DNA of 64,000 nt from Stenotrophomonas bentonitica (GTDB lineage Bacteria > Pseudomonadota > Gammaproteobacteria > Xanthomonadales > Xanthomonadaceae), in assembly GCF_013185915.1 (NCBI RefSeq), contig NZ_JAAZUH010000004.1, forward strand, positions 320,859 to 384,858. The letters run 5' to 3'. Of the stretch, positions 26,889-36,667 are shown piece after piece; position 1 is the stretch's first letter; each line of letters starts with the position of its first letter. The notes beneath the pieces are model-generated. The model was given only the letters and a program-made list of their open reading frames with translations, had not been told where the DNA came from and did not search any database. The position numbers were made by a program, and so were the translations under genes.

Positions 26889-28732
26889 TGCCGGCCCAGC
26901 TCCATGTACTCCGCGCTTGGCGGCGCGCGGCAGCGGTCGTCGCACTGGTCGCCCTGCTGGGACTCGCTGCCTGGGTGCTGCTGCGCCCGGAGCCGGCCAT
27001 CGCTTTCGCCGAGCGTGACTGGGTGGTGCTGGCCGACGTGGACAATGCCAGCGGCGAGGCGGTGTTCGACGACTCCCTGCAGCGCGCGCTGTTGATGAGC
27101 TTGGAGCAGTCGCGCTACGTCAACGTGCTCTCCAGCAGCAAGGTGAGCGAATCGCGCGACCTGCTGCGGGTGCCGACCGGGCGCGTGCTGGACCGCGAGC
27201 TCGCCAGTGACGTGGCCGCGCGCGAGGGTGCGCGCATGGTGCTGGCGCCGTCCATCCGCCAGTCGGCCGGACACTATCTGGTCAGTGTCGACCTGCTCGA
27301 CCCGGCCAGTCGTGCGGTGGTGCGCCGTTATCGCGCCAAGGCCGACGCCTCGACCGACGTGATGGCCGCGGTGGACGACGTGGTCGGCCAGCTGCGTGCC
27401 GGCCTCGGCGAATCGGTGGCGTCGGTGCAGCAGTCGGTGCCGTTGCCGCAAGCCTCCACCGCCAACCTGCAGGCGCTCAAGTCGTTCGCGCTGGCCGAAC
27501 ACGCGCTGGGCCGACGCCGCTTTTCCGAGTCGGCCAAGCTGTACGAAGCAGCCATCGACGCCGACCCGGACTTCGCCATGGCCCACATCGGCCTGGCCAA
27601 ACTGCTGGTGCGGTTGGAGCAGCGCGCGGAAGCGCAGCCGCACCTGGCGCGTGCGCTGTCGGTGAACCAGCGCCTCCCGCATCGCGAGCGCCTGTATCTG
27701 AAGGCGTGGAGCAACGAACTGAGCCCGGATTCCTGGCCTCTGGACGACTGGCGCGTGCTCGCCGACGTCTATCCCGATTCGTTCGCCGGTCTGTCCAATA
27801 CCTCGTGGTACCTGCTCACCGACAACCGCTTCGATGATGCCGAACCCTACGCGCGCGCCGCGGCCGTGCCGCAGGATCCAATGCGTTCCTACCCCATCGC
27901 CCATCTGGGCTGGATCCAGCTCGGCACCAACCGCTACGACGAGGCGCTACGCAGCTTCGAGCTGTCCGAGCAGCTCACCGGCCGACCTGTCAGCGATCCC
28001 CGTGCCGACGTGCTGATCGCGATGCGCCGCTACAAGGAAGCGCAGGACCTGCTGGCCCAGCTGAGCAAGCCGCGCGACGAACTGCAGGCGATGATGAACG
28101 TGCGCGTGCGGGTGTTGTTGGCGGCCGACCAGGACGACTGCACCGGCATGGGCGAGGCGCTGGCCTCGGAACCGACCCCGACCGAGTCGGCCGACTTCCG
28201 CGTGCATGCCGAGCTGATGCGGGCGGTGGTGGACACCGCGTGCCAGCAGGGCAGTGCGGAGACGCTGGCCGGCATCGCCACGCAACTGCGCCCGCTGCTG
28301 GCGGCCGGCAACCATCCCAGCCTGCCCGACCGTGCGCTGCGACTGCTGTCGCTGGTGTACCTGGCGCAGCGCCAGGGCGACCACGCGCTGGCCGATCGGC
28401 TGCTGGCCGAGTACGGCCCGCTGCTGCTGAAACAGAAGAATCCGATGATCGGCAAATGGCGCACCGTGGTGCAGGCCATGCAGAAGGTAGGGCAGGGTGC
28501 ACCGGCCCAGGGCGTGGCCTTGCTGAAGCCGCTGATGGACGGCACCGAGCCGGTGCAGGCGCGCGTAGCGCTGCGCGAAGCCTATCGCCAGCTGGGTGAC
28601 GTTGGGGAATTCCACAAGCAGAACGAATGGCTGTTCGCCAACCGCGGCAGGGCGATCGCGGAGATCGCCAACACCCAGTTGATGCAGGCGTTGAACGTGC
28701 ACGACACGGTGTCGGACGCAACGTTGCGTTGA
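26888..28732 (+). CDS. Cyclase-less paralogue: membrane-anchored TPR protein of the peptide-modification locus
   Basis: 614 residues, paralogous to residues about 232-831 of the protein at 22758. It begins with a membrane helix (VVALVALLGLAAWVLL), then RPEPAIAFAERDWVVLADV, matching RPAPAIAFAERDWVVVGEV in the other, then VNVLSSSKVSES and TPR-like repeats such as YEAAIDADPDFAMAHIGLAKL. The nucleotide-cyclase domain is absent and the start is secure because of the four-base overlap with the dehydrogenase gene. Probably a periplasm-facing scaffold or regulator. The gene is markedly more GC-rich at third positions than its paralogue. Confidence 0.72.
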   Translation: MPAQLHVLRAWRRAAAVVALVALLGLAAWVLLRPEPAIAFAERDWVVLADVDNASGEAVFDDSLQRALLMSLEQSRYVNVLSSSKVSESRDLLRVPTGRVLDRELASDVAAREGARMVLAPSIRQSAGHYLVSVDLLDPASRAVVRRYRAKADASTDVMAAVDDVVGQLRAGLGESVASVQQSVPLPQASTANLQALKSFALAEHALGRRRFSESAKLYEAAIDADPDFAMAHIGLAKLLVRLEQRAEAQPHLARALSVNQRLPHRERLYLKAWSNELSPDSWPLDDWRVLADVYPDSFAGLSNTSWYLLTDNRFDDAEPYARAAAVPQDPMRSYPIAHLGWIQLGTNRYDEALRSFELSEQLTGRPVSDPRADVLIAMRRYKEAQDLLAQLSKPRDELQAMMNVRVRVLLAADQDDCTGMGEALASEPTPTESADFRVHAELMRAVVDTACQQGSAETLAGIATQLRPLLAAGNHPSLPDRALRLLSLVYLAQRQGDHALADRLLAEYGPLLLKQKNPMIGKWRTVVQAMQKVGQGAPAQGVALLKPLMDGTEPVQARVALREAYRQLGDVGEFHKQNEWLFANRGRAIAEIANTQLMQALNVHDTVSDATLR

Positions 28733-28739
28733 TAGCGGA

Positions 28740-30722
28740 TTACGTTGCCTCGAAATCCACCAACACCGCACCATCCCCTACCTGGTCACCGGCCTTGACC
28801 CGATAACCCTGCACAGTGCCATCCGCCGGCGCCTGCAACGTGTGCTCCATCTTCATCGCTTCCAGCACCAGCAGTGGCGTACCGCGCGTTACCTTGGTGC
28901 CCGGTGCCAGCAGCGTCGCCACGATCCGGCCCGGCATCGGCGCCACCAGGCTGCCTGCATCGGCCACGCCCTGGTCGGCTTCGCTCACCGGATCATGCAG
29001 GGTGAAACGCTGCACGCCGTCTGTGCCGAACAGGTACAGCTCGCTGCCATCGCGCACGACCCGCGCGCGGTGCAGGGTCTGCCCGATCTGCAACGAAAGC
29101 TGCCCGCCGCCGACACGGCCAGTGGCCTGCACCTCGGCGTCATCCACGCGCAGCGACCACGCGCCGGCGCCGCCTTCCACCGCAACCGCACGCTGGCTGC
29201 CGCGATGCTCCAACGTCACCCGGCGCGCCGCGCGCTGCCCCAGCCGCCAGCCATCACTGGCCTGCCACGGCGAGTGCGGGTCGCGCGCATCGTTGCTGGC
29301 CGGCGCGTCGGTGGCTACCGCAGCCACCGCCGCCAGCGCCCACGACGCAGCATCCGTATCGCTGTCCACCAACGTCAGCGCCGCCTGCTCGCGCTCGATC
29401 AGCGCCGTATCCAGCTTCGCGTTCGCGAACGAATCGGTCATCACCAGCCGACGCAGGAACGCCGCGTTGGTGGTCACGCCCACCACTTCGCACTCGGCCA
29501 GCGCCTGCTGCATGCGGCGCAACGCCGCGTCGCGGTCCACGTCCCACACGATCAGCTTGGCGATCATCGGGTCGTAGAACGGGGTGATCGCATCGCCCTG
29601 TTCCACGCCGGCATCCACGCGCACGTGCGCGTTGCCCGCAGGCAGGCGCAGGTGGCGCAGGGTGCCGGTGGAGGGCAGGAAGCCCTTGTCCGCATCCTCG
29701 GCATACAGTCGCGCTTCCAGCGCATGCCCGCGAATCTGCAGCTGCTCCTGCTGCAGCGGCAGCGGCGCACCACTGGCCACGCGCAGTTGCCATTCCACCA
29801 GGTCGGTACCGGTGATGCACTCGGTCACCGGGTGCTCCACCTGCAGGCGGGTGTTCATTTCCATGAAGTAGAAATCGCCACCGGGCCCGGCAATGAACTC
29901 CACCGTGCCCGCACCCACGTAGTTCACGGCGCGCGCGGCATCCACCGCGGCCTTGCCCATCGCGGCGCGGCGCTCGGCGGTCATGCCCGGCGCAGGCGCT
30001 TCTTCCAGAACCTTCTGGTGGCGGCGCTGCACCGAGCAGTCGCGCTCGAACAGATACACCACGTTGCCGTGGCTGTCGCCGAACACCTGGATTTCAACGT
30101 GGCGCGGACGCTCCACGTACTTTTCCACCAGCACGTGCGCGTTGCCGAACGCCGACTGCGCCTCGCGCTGGCAGCTGGCCAAGGCATCGATGAAGGCCGC
30201 GCTGTCGTCCACGCGGCGCATGCCCTTTCCACCGCCGCCGGCACTGGCCTTGATCAGCACCGGGTAGCCGATGGCATCGGCCTGCTCGCGCAGGAATGCC
30301 GGGTCCTGCGCGTCGCCGTGATAACCCGGCGTGAGCGGCACGCCCGCCTGCGCCATCAGCGCCTTGGCCGCGCTCTTGTCGCCCATCGCGCGGATTGCAG
30401 CAGCAGAAGGGCCAATGAACACGATGCCGGCCTCGGCACAGGCTTGCGCGAAGTCCGCGTTCTCGGACAGGAAGCCGTAACCCGGATGGATCGCCTGCGC
30501 ACCGGCGCGGCGTGCAGCGTCCAGGATGGCGTCCGCACGCAGGTAGCTTTCGCGCGCCGGGGCCGGGCCGATACCCACGGCTTCGTCGGCCAGGCGCACA
30601 TGGCGTGCGTCGCGGTCCGCGTCGGAGTACACCGCCACCGTGGCAATGCCCAGGCGCTGGCAGGTGGCGATGACGCGGCAGGCGATTTCGCCACGGTTGG
30701 CGATCAGGATCTTGGTGAACAT
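28740..30722 (-). CDS. liuD: Methylcrotonyl-CoA carboxylase alpha subunit (biotin carboxylase plus biotin carrier)
   Basis: 660 residues: biotin carboxylase/ATP-grasp N-terminal 450 residues (KILIANRGEIACRVI, the Gly-rich KASAGGGGKGM, EMNTRLQVEHPVTE) and a C-terminal biotinyl domain with EAMKM around Lys624. With the beta subunit it carboxylates 3-methylcrotonyl-CoA in leucine breakdown. The LiuA and LiuB neighbours point to MCC rather than acetyl-, propionyl- or geranyl-CoA carboxylase. Its start lies 32 bases after the beta-subunit stop. Confidence 0.92.
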   Translation of the reverse strand: MFTKILIANRGEIACRVIATCQRLGIATVAVYSDADRDARHVRLADEAVGIGPAPARESYLRADAILDAARRAGAQAIHPGYGFLSENADFAQACAEAGIVFIGPSAAAIRAMGDKSAAKALMAQAGVPLTPGYHGDAQDPAFLREQADAIGYPVLIKASAGGGGKGMRRVDDSAAFIDALASCQREAQSAFGNAHVLVEKYVERPRHVEIQVFGDSHGNVVYLFERDCSVQRRHQKVLEEAPAPGMTAERRAAMGKAAVDAARAVNYVGAGTVEFIAGPGGDFYFMEMNTRLQVEHPVTECITGTDLVEWQLRVASGAPLPLQQEQLQIRGHALEARLYAEDADKGFLPSTGTLRHLRLPAGNAHVRVDAGVEQGDAITPFYDPMIAKLIVWDVDRDAALRRMQQALAECEVVGVTTNAAFLRRLVMTDSFANAKLDTALIEREQAALTLVDSDTDAASWALAAVAAVATDAPASNDARDPHSPWQASDGWRLGQRAARRVTLEHRGSQRAVAVEGGAGAWSLRVDDAEVQATGRVGGGQLSLQIGQTLHRARVVRDGSELYLFGTDGVQRFTLHDPVSEADQGVADAGSLVAPMPGRIVATLLAPGTKVTRGTPLLVLEAMKMEHTLQAPADGTVQGYRVKAGDQVGDGAVLVDFEAT

Positions 30723-30754
30723 GGTGGTCTCGTTGCGCATGCCAGGGGGCCGGA

Positions 30755-32365
30755 TCACATCCGGAACACGCCGAAGTCGGTCTTGCGGGCGGGGGCGTTG
30801 AGGCTGGCCGACAACGCCAGGCCCAATACCCGGCGGGTATCGGCCGGGTCGATGACACCGTCGTCCCACAGCCGTGCACTGGCGTAATAAGGGTGGCCCT
30901 GCTGCTCGAACTGGTCGCGGATCGGGCTCTTGAAGCTGTCCTCTTCCTGCGCCGACCACTGTCCGCCCTTGGCTTCAATGCCGTCGCGCTTGACCGTGGC
31001 CAGCACGCTGGCAGCCTGCTCGCCACCCATCACGCCGATGCGCGCGTTCGGCCACATCCACAGGAAGTTCGGCGAATAGGCGCGGCCGCACATGCCGTAG
31101 TTGCCGGCACCGAACGAACCGCCGATCACCACGGTGAACTTGGGCACCTTGGCGCAGGCCACCGCCATCACCAGCTTCGCCCCATCCTTGGCGATACCGC
31201 CGTGTTCGTACTTGCGCCCGACCATGAAGCCGGTGATGTTCTGCAGGAACACCAGCGGAATGCCACGCTGCGTGCACAGTTCGATGAAGTGCGCGCCCTT
31301 CAGCGCGGACTCGGAGAACAGGATGCCGTTGTTGGCGATGATGCCCACCGGGTAGCCGTGCAGGTGCGCGAAGCCGGTGACCAGCGTGTTGCCATAGCGG
31401 GGCTTGAATTCGTCGAAGCGCGAATCGTCCACCAGGCGCATGATCACTTCGCGCACGTCATACGGCTTGCGCGTGTCGGCGGGAATCACGCCGTACAGCT
31501 CCTGCGCCGGATAACGCGGTTCGGCCGGGGCCTGCACCGCCAGCGCCGGTTCCGGCTTGCGCCAGTTGAGCTGGGCAATGATGGCGCGCACGCGGGCGAG
31601 TGCCTGCAGGTCGTTGTCGGCCATGTGGTCGGCAACGCCGGAAATGCGCGTGTGCACATCGGCGCCGCCCAGTTCTTCGGCGGTGACCACTTCACCGGTG
31701 GCCGCCTTCACCAGCGGCGGGCCGCCCAGGAAGATGGTGCCCTGTTCGCGCACGATCACCGTTTCATCGCTCATCGCCGGCACGTAGGCGCCACCGGCGG
31801 TGCACGAGCCCATCACGCAGGCGATCTGCGGAATGCCCTGCGCGGAGAGGTTGGCCTGGTTGTAGAAGATGCGGCCGAAATGATCGCGGTCCGGGAACAC
31901 CTCGTCCTGCAGCGGCAGGAACGCACCGCCCGAGTCCACCAGATAGATGCATGGCAGGCGGTTCTGCTCGGCCACTTCCTGCGCGCGCAGGTGCTTCTTC
32001 ACCGTCATCGGGTAGTAGGTGCCGCCCTTGACCGTGGCGTCGTTGGCCACGATCACGCACTCAACGCCTGAAACACGGCCGATGCCCGCGACCACGCCGG
32101 CACTGGGAATCGGGTCCCCATACATGCCGTGCGCGGCCAGCGGCGCGATTTCCAGGAACGCGCTGCCGGGATCGAGCAGGGCGTCGATGCGGTCGCGCAC
32201 CAGCAGCTTGCCGCGCGCGGTGTGCTTCTGCCGCGCCGCCTCGCTGCCGCCCAGCGCGGTCTGCGCCAGGGTGGCGCGCAGGTCGTCGACCACCGCCTGC
32301 AACGCAGCGCGGTTGGCTTCGAAGGTATCGCTGCCGGGTTGCAGCTGGGTGCTCAGTACAGTCAT
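30755..32365 (-). CDS. liuB: Methylcrotonyl-CoA carboxylase beta subunit (carboxyltransferase)
   Basis: 536 residues of the acyl-CoA carboxyltransferase family, transferring CO2 from carboxybiotin to 3-methylcrotonyl-CoA. Both crotonase-like halves are visible: [15 protein letters not shown] and [15 protein letters not shown] with oxyanion-type glycine pairs, plus [25 protein letters not shown], typical of MCC beta subunits. It lies 10 bases downstream of liuA. Confidence 0.94.
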   Translation of the reverse strand: MTVLSTQLQPGSDTFEANRAALQAVVDDLRATLAQTALGGSEAARQKHTARGKLLVRDRIDALLDPGSAFLEIAPLAAHGMYGDPIPSAGVVAGIGRVSGVECVIVANDATVKGGTYYPMTVKKHLRAQEVAEQNRLPCIYLVDSGGAFLPLQDEVFPDRDHFGRIFYNQANLSAQGIPQIACVMGSCTAGGAYVPAMSDETVIVREQGTIFLGGPPLVKAATGEVVTAEELGGADVHTRISGVADHMADNDLQALARVRAIIAQLNWRKPEPALAVQAPAEPRYPAQELYGVIPADTRKPYDVREVIMRLVDDSRFDEFKPRYGNTLVTGFAHLHGYPVGIIANNGILFSESALKGAHFIELCTQRGIPLVFLQNITGFMVGRKYEHGGIAKDGAKLVMAVACAKVPKFTVVIGGSFGAGNYGMCGRAYSPNFLWMWPNARIGVMGGEQAASVLATVKRDGIEAKGGQWSAQEEDSFKSPIRDQFEQQGHPYYASARLWDDGVIDPADTRRVLGLALSASLNAPARKTDFGVFRM

Positions 32366-32375
32366 CGCAGGGCCC

Positions 32376-33539
32376 TTACTTGGTGCGCTGGAACAGTTCG
32401 CGGCCGATCAGCATGCGGCGGATTTCCGAGGTGCCGGCGCCGATTTCATACAGCTTGGCATCGCGCCACAAACGCCCGGTCGGGTACTCGTTGATATAGC
32501 CGTTGCCGCCCAGGATCTGGATCGCCTGGCCGGTGAGCCAGGTGGCCTTCTCGGCCGAGTACAGGATCGCGCCGGCAGCGTCCTGGCGGGTGGTGCGGCC
32601 CAGGTCGCAGGCGCGTGCCACCGCATACACATAGGCGCGGCAGGCGTTGAGGCCCACGTACATGTCGGCCAGCTTGGCCTGGATCAGCTGGAACGTGCCG
32701 ATGGCCTCACCAAACTGCTTGCGCTCGTGCACGTACGGCATCACCACGTCCATGCCGGCCGCCATCAGGCCAAGCGGGCCACCGGAGAGCACCACGCGCT
32801 CGTAATCCAGCCCGGACATCAGCACCTTGACCCCGCCGCCCACCGTGCCCAGCACGTTGGCTTCCGGCACTTCGCAGTCTTCGAACACCAGCTCGCAGGT
32901 GTTGGAGCCGCGCATGCCGAGCTTGTCCAGCTTCTGCGCGGTGCTGAAACCCTTCATGCCCTTTTCGATCAGGAACGCGGTGATGCCCTTGGCGCCGCCG
33001 TTCGGGTCGGTCTTGGCATACACCACCAGCACGTCCGCATCCGGGCCGTTGGTGATCCACATCTTGTTGCCGTTGAGCACGTAGTGGTCGCCGCGCTTGT
33101 CCGCGCGCAGCTTCATGGACACCACGTCCGAACCGGCGCCCGGCTCGCTCATGGCCAGCGCGCCGACCTTCTCGCCGCTGCACAGGCCGGGCAGGTAGCG
33201 CTGCTTCTGTTCTTCGGTGCCGTTCTTGCGCAGCTGGTTCACGCACAGGTTCGAGTGCGCGCCGTAGGACAGGCCGATGGCGCCCGACGCGCGCGAGATC
33301 TCTTCCATCGCCACCACGTGGGCCAGGTAGCCCATGCCGCTGCCGCCGTATTCTTCTTCCACGGTCAGCCCGAGCAGGCCCTGCTCGCCGAGCTTGCGCC
33401 ACAGCGCATGCGGGAACAGATTCTCTTCGTCAGCCTTGGCCGCCAGCGGCGCGATCTCGGCCGAGGCAAAATGGGCCACGCTCTGGCGCAGCATGTCGAT
33501 CTCTTCGCCCAGGTCGAAGTTCATGGTGGGGACGTGCAT
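32376..33539 (-). CDS. liuA: Isovaleryl-CoA dehydrogenase
   Basis: 387-residue acyl-CoA dehydrogenase with [18 protein letters not shown] (FAD-binding), [13 protein letters not shown], and the C-terminal [32 protein letters not shown]. The catalytic Glu of this subfamily falls in the GLDYERVVL segment, as in isovaleryl-CoA dehydrogenases. First gene of a liuA-liuB-liuD operon, divergent from a TetR gene. It oxidises isovaleryl-CoA to 3-methylcrotonyl-CoA. Confidence 0.94.
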   Translation of the reverse strand: MHVPTMNFDLGEEIDMLRQSVAHFASAEIAPLAAKADEENLFPHALWRKLGEQGLLGLTVEEEYGGSGMGYLAHVVAMEEISRASGAIGLSYGAHSNLCVNQLRKNGTEEQKQRYLPGLCSGEKVGALAMSEPGAGSDVVSMKLRADKRGDHYVLNGNKMWITNGPDADVLVVYAKTDPNGGAKGITAFLIEKGMKGFSTAQKLDKLGMRGSNTCELVFEDCEVPEANVLGTVGGGVKVLMSGLDYERVVLSGGPLGLMAAGMDVVMPYVHERKQFGEAIGTFQLIQAKLADMYVGLNACRAYVYAVARACDLGRTTRQDAAGAILYSAEKATWLTGQAIQILGGNGYINEYPTGRLWRDAKLYEIGAGTSEIRRMLIGRELFQRTK

Positions 33540-33613
33540 GAGGCGGCTCCGAGCGGCAGAAGGTGACGATAGGCCTCCAGCCTAGTCCTCCCGGCAGCAA
33601 AAGTGAACACAAA

Positions 33614-33626
33614 TTCAAAAATTGAA
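33614..33626. promoter_or_regulatory. Dyad in the liuA-tetR intergenic region (putative TetR operator)
   Basis: TTCAA-AAA-TTGAA, centred in the 101-base divergent gap and within an unusually AT-rich stretch. TGAACA also repeats on both sides (33604 and 33623). Its place and symmetry suit autoregulation by the adjacent TetR protein. Confidence 0.5.
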
Positions 33627-33640
33627 CATAGAATCAGCAA

Positions 33641-34246
33641 ATGGCCTATAAACGCTCCGCACTGATGGAAGAACGCCTGGCCGGGGCCCGCGAGCGGATC
33701 CTGCTGGCGACCCGTCGCCTGGTCGCCGCCGGCGGCTACCGCAATGCCCCGGTGACCGCCGTGGCCGCCGAGGCGGGGGTGTCCACAGGCCTGATCTACC
33801 GGCACTTCCCGTCCAAGGCCGAACTGTTCGTGGAGGTGCTGACCGATGCGGTCGAGCACGAACTGCGCATCTTCGAAGGCATTGCCGCCGAACCGCTGCC
33901 CGCCCCGGAGCGCCTGCGCCGGGCGATCACCGCCTTCGTACGCCGAGCCTTGGCCGGCCCCGGGTTGGCCTATGCCTTCATCGCCGAGCCGGTGGACCCG
34001 GAAGTGGAAGCCGAGCGCATCCGCTGCCGCCGCCTGTTCGGTGACGTATTCCGCCGCATCGTGGACGACGGCGTGGAAGCCGGCAGCTTCCCCGCGCAGG
34101 ACACCGAGGTGGCTGCGGCCTGCATCGTCGGGGCGTTTACCGAAGCGCTGGTCGGCCCCACCGCGCCCAGCCGCGACGGTCATGGCGACCAGACCGCACT
34201 GGTGGAATCGATCTGCGTTTTCTGCCTGCGCGCTGCAGGCGGCTGA
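33641..34246 (+). CDS. TetR-family regulator of the liu operon
   Basis: 201 residues with an N-terminal TetR helix-turn-helix (GGYRNAPVTAVAAEAGVSTGLIYRHFPSKAELFVEVL, about residues 28-64) and an alpha-helical ligand domain. It is divergent from liuA with a dyad between, so I infer it represses leucine/isovalerate catabolism and is released by a pathway CoA thioester. Pseudomonas uses a MerR-type LiuR for this job, so the regulator class differs. Confidence 0.85.
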   Translation: MAYKRSALMEERLAGARERILLATRRLVAAGGYRNAPVTAVAAEAGVSTGLIYRHFPSKAELFVEVLTDAVEHELRIFEGIAAEPLPAPERLRRAITAFVRRALAGPGLAYAFIAEPVDPEVEAERIRCRRLFGDVFRRIVDDGVEAGSFPAQDTEVAAACIVGAFTEALVGPTAPSRDGHGDQTALVESICVFCLRAAGG

Positions 34247-34351
34247 TGCTGCAATGCATCACCTGGCGGCGGCTTGCAGAGCGCCGCCGACGCTGGTCAT
34301 ACTCGGCGGACAAGCCGTAGTCCAACGACTGCCAGCCAGGGGTGAAAGAGA

Positions 34352-34870
34352 GTGCGGAATTACGACCTCGAGTTCCTGAAACGCTTTTCGATGCTGATTG
34401 CTTTCCTGATGGCCCTGACGCTCGGACTGATCCTGTTCGCTGCGTACCTGCACACCCGCGTTCCCCCTGAAATCTCGCCCCAGGCCGTCAAGCGCACTGA
34501 ACAGCGCATTGCCCCGGCCGGTGCGGTGTATGCCGGTGCCACCGGCATGGCGGACCAGGCGGCGGCGAAGGCCGCAGCCCTGGCCAAGGCCGCCTCGCAG
34601 GTCGCCTATGGCGGCACCACCGACGGCAAGGTGATCTTCGACAACCTGTGCACGGCGTGCCACACCACCGGCGTAGGCCAAGCGCCGACCCTGGACCACG
34701 CGCATTGGGATGGTCGCCTGGGCCAGGGCAAGGACACGCTCTACAAGCACGCCATCGAGGGCTACACCGGCCCGGACGGCGGCATCATGCCGCCCAAGGG
34801 TGGCAATCCGGCGCTGACCGAAGAGCAGATCCACGCCACCGTGGATTGGATGCTGGCGAATCTGAAGTAA
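34352..34870 (+). CDS. Membrane-anchored cytochrome c (c5-like)
   Basis: 172 residues with an N-terminal membrane anchor (FSMLIAFLMALTLGLILFAAYL), an Ala/Lys-rich linker and one haem c site, CTACH, in NLCTACHTTGVGQAP. The distal methionine is likely in GGIMPPKGG. This is the cytochrome c5/CcoP-like single-haem fold. Starts with GTG at 34352, preceded by GAAAGAG. It probably carries electrons at the periplasmic side; no oxidase genes lie next to it. Confidence 0.85.
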   Translation: MRNYDLEFLKRFSMLIAFLMALTLGLILFAAYLHTRVPPEISPQAVKRTEQRIAPAGAVYAGATGMADQAAAKAAALAKAASQVAYGGTTDGKVIFDNLCTACHTTGVGQAPTLDHAHWDGRLGQGKDTLYKHAIEGYTGPDGGIMPPKGGNPALTEEQIHATVDWMLANLK

Positions 34871-34908
34871 TCGGTGGGGCGGGGTCATTCCCGCGTCCGG
34901 CATCGCGG

Positions 34909-35020
34909 GGGACACGCATGGCGTGTCTCTACGTGGGTCCGGCACCGCGATGACACGCGTGGCGTGTCACTACCGGGGTCTGCCACCATCCGCGTAGCGA
35001 CACGCCATGCGTGTCCCACG
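34909..35020. repeat. Cluster of three GTAG-headed REP-like palindromes
   Basis: Three copies of an ACACGCaTGGCGTGT palindrome flanked by GTAG or its complement: 34909-34933, 34950-34973 and 34992-35020. The third is in the opposite orientation. They fill most of the gap between the cytochrome and nuclease genes. The same unit occurs at 48785 and 48838. Confidence 0.75.
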
Positions 35021-35117
35021 GAAACCCACCCCAAGCGGGCTTTGCCCAACCCGCCCAAATCCCCACCCGTGCCCGCTTCCCGCCACAATTCGGCGTTAGT
35101 CTGTGCACCCGTTCTCC

Positions 35118-36578
35118 ATGACCACCCCGCCGATGCGCCGTCGCTCCCTCGCTCTTGCCCTGTCGCTGCTGCCCGCCACCGCGTTCGCCCAGGCCCAGCC
35201 GCAGGCACACCCGACCGCATCGCCGGCGGCGGCTCCTGCTTCCGCCACCGTCACCCTCACCGCCGCCCCCGCCGACTGGCGCGCGCTCGACGGCCAGCAC
35301 GTGCGCATTGCCGCGCCGCTGACTCTGGCCGGCACCGACGGCCTCACCCGCTTCGGCGAACTCACCGTCTCCTTCGAAGGCCGTCTCTGGCAGCCCAGCG
35401 AAGTGGCCGCCCCCGGCACCGACGCCCACGCCAAGGTCATCGCCGACAACCAGCGCCGCCGCCTGCTGCTCGATGACGGCAGCAGCGCGCGCGACCCCGG
35501 CCCGGTCGCCTACCTGCCGCCCAACGCCACCCTGCGCACCGGCACCGTGCTGCGCAACGTGGAAGGCATCGTGCACGTGGATGACAAGGGCACCCCGCGC
35601 CTGCAGGTGACCACCCCGCTGCAGCTGCCCGCGCTCGCCCGCCCGGAAAACGCCCCGGTGGTTCCCGGCGCACTCAAGGTGGCGGCGTTCAACCTGGAAA
35701 ACTTCTTCAACGGCGACGGCCAGGGCGGCGGCTATCCCACCCTGCGCGGCGCCCGCACCCTGGCCGAACACCAGGCGCAGACCGCCAAGCTGGTCGCCAC
35801 CGTCAACGCCCTCGGCGCCGACGTGGCTGCGCTGATGGAACTGGAAAACGACGGCTACGGCCCGCAGTCGGCCATCGCCGAACTGGTCGCCGCACTCAAC
35901 GCGAACCGGGGCAAGGGCGCCGATTGGCGCTTCATCGACGCCGGCAAGGGCCCGGGCGACAACCCGATCCGGGTCGGCATCATCTACCGCAGCTCAAAGG
36001 TGACCCCGGTCGGCGCCCCGGCCGTGCTCGAAACCGCCCCGTTCGGCCCGCACAGCCGCGTGCCGCTGGCCCAGGCCTTCCGCGCCGGCAAGGGCGCGCC
36101 GTTCGTGGTGGTGGCCAACCACTTCAAGTCCAAGGGCTGCTCCGAAGCCAGCGGCGCCGACGCCGACCAGAAGGACGGCCAGGGCTGCTGGAACCCCACC
36201 CGGGTCGAATCGGCGCGCCTGCTCAACCAGTGGCTGGGCACCGACCCGACCGGTGCGGGTACCTCAGACGCCATCCTGCTCGGCGACTTCAACGCCTACG
36301 CCATGGAAGCCCCGATCCGCACCCTGCATGACGCGGGTTGGCGAGACGCCTTCGCCGTGGCCAAGGTCGACCGCCCCTACAGCTACGTCTACAGCGGCAT
36401 GACCGGCCGCCTCGACCACGCCCTGCTCAGCCCGGGCATGGCCAAACGCCTGCGCGGCGCCGCCGAGTGGCATATCAATGCCGACGAAGCCGATGAGGTG
36501 GGTTACCAGGGCCGTAATGAAGCCGGCCCGTGGCGCAGTTCGGACCACGACCCGTTGATTCTCGGGTTCGACAGGTAA
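35118..36578 (+). CDS. Secreted endonuclease/exonuclease/phosphatase-fold protein (ExeM/NucH-like)
   Basis: 486 residues with a cleavable signal peptide (MRRRSLALALSLLPATAFAQA). The first 170 residues form a beta-rich domain seen before EEP domains in extracellular nucleases; the catalytic domain begins at AAFNLENFFNGDG and carries MELENDGYG, VANHFKSKGC, LGDFNAY and SSDHDPLILGFD, the metal and catalytic residues of the family. It is shorter than typical ExeM proteins. Probably degrades extracellular DNA, but phosphodiesterase roles are possible. ATG 35118 is used; GTG 35103 and ATG 35133 are alternatives. Confidence 0.8.
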   Translation: MTTPPMRRRSLALALSLLPATAFAQAQPQAHPTASPAAAPASATVTLTAAPADWRALDGQHVRIAAPLTLAGTDGLTRFGELTVSFEGRLWQPSEVAAPGTDAHAKVIADNQRRRLLLDDGSSARDPGPVAYLPPNATLRTGTVLRNVEGIVHVDDKGTPRLQVTTPLQLPALARPENAPVVPGALKVAAFNLENFFNGDGQGGGYPTLRGARTLAEHQAQTAKLVATVNALGADVAALMELENDGYGPQSAIAELVAALNANRGKGADWRFIDAGKGPGDNPIRVGIIYRSSKVTPVGAPAVLETAPFGPHSRVPLAQAFRAGKGAPFVVVANHFKSKGCSEASGADADQKDGQGCWNPTRVESARLLNQWLGTDPTGAGTSDAILLGDFNAYAMEAPIRTLHDAGWRDAFAVAKVDRPYSYVYSGMTGRLDHALLSPGMAKRLRGAAEWHINADEADEVGYQGRNEAGPWRSSDHDPLILGFDR

Positions 36579-36588
36579 TCGTCGCCGT

Positions 36589-36663
36589 CGCAGCCACGCA
36601 GGGCGTGGCTCTACCGGCGGGGGCGGTTGGATCTGAGGTAGAGCCACGCCCTGCGTGGCTGCG
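36589..36663. repeat. Inverted pair of GTAG-headed REP elements
   Basis: The 27-base unit of 6397-6466, here in reversed order: 36589-36615 ends in CTCTACC, and 36637-36663 begins GGTAGAGCC. The pair lies in the convergent gap between the nuclease and transporter genes, where it may also serve as a bidirectional transcription barrier. Confidence 0.8.
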
Positions 36664-36667
36664 CCAA

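Noticed and set aside
28842..30887. 681-codon open frame on the plus strand
   Set aside because: Antisense of liuD, which has unambiguous biotin carboxylase and EAMKM motifs.
34909..35020. Repeats as a possible CRISPR array
   Set aside because: The units are palindromic, vary in orientation and have irregular short spacing; they fit REP elements.
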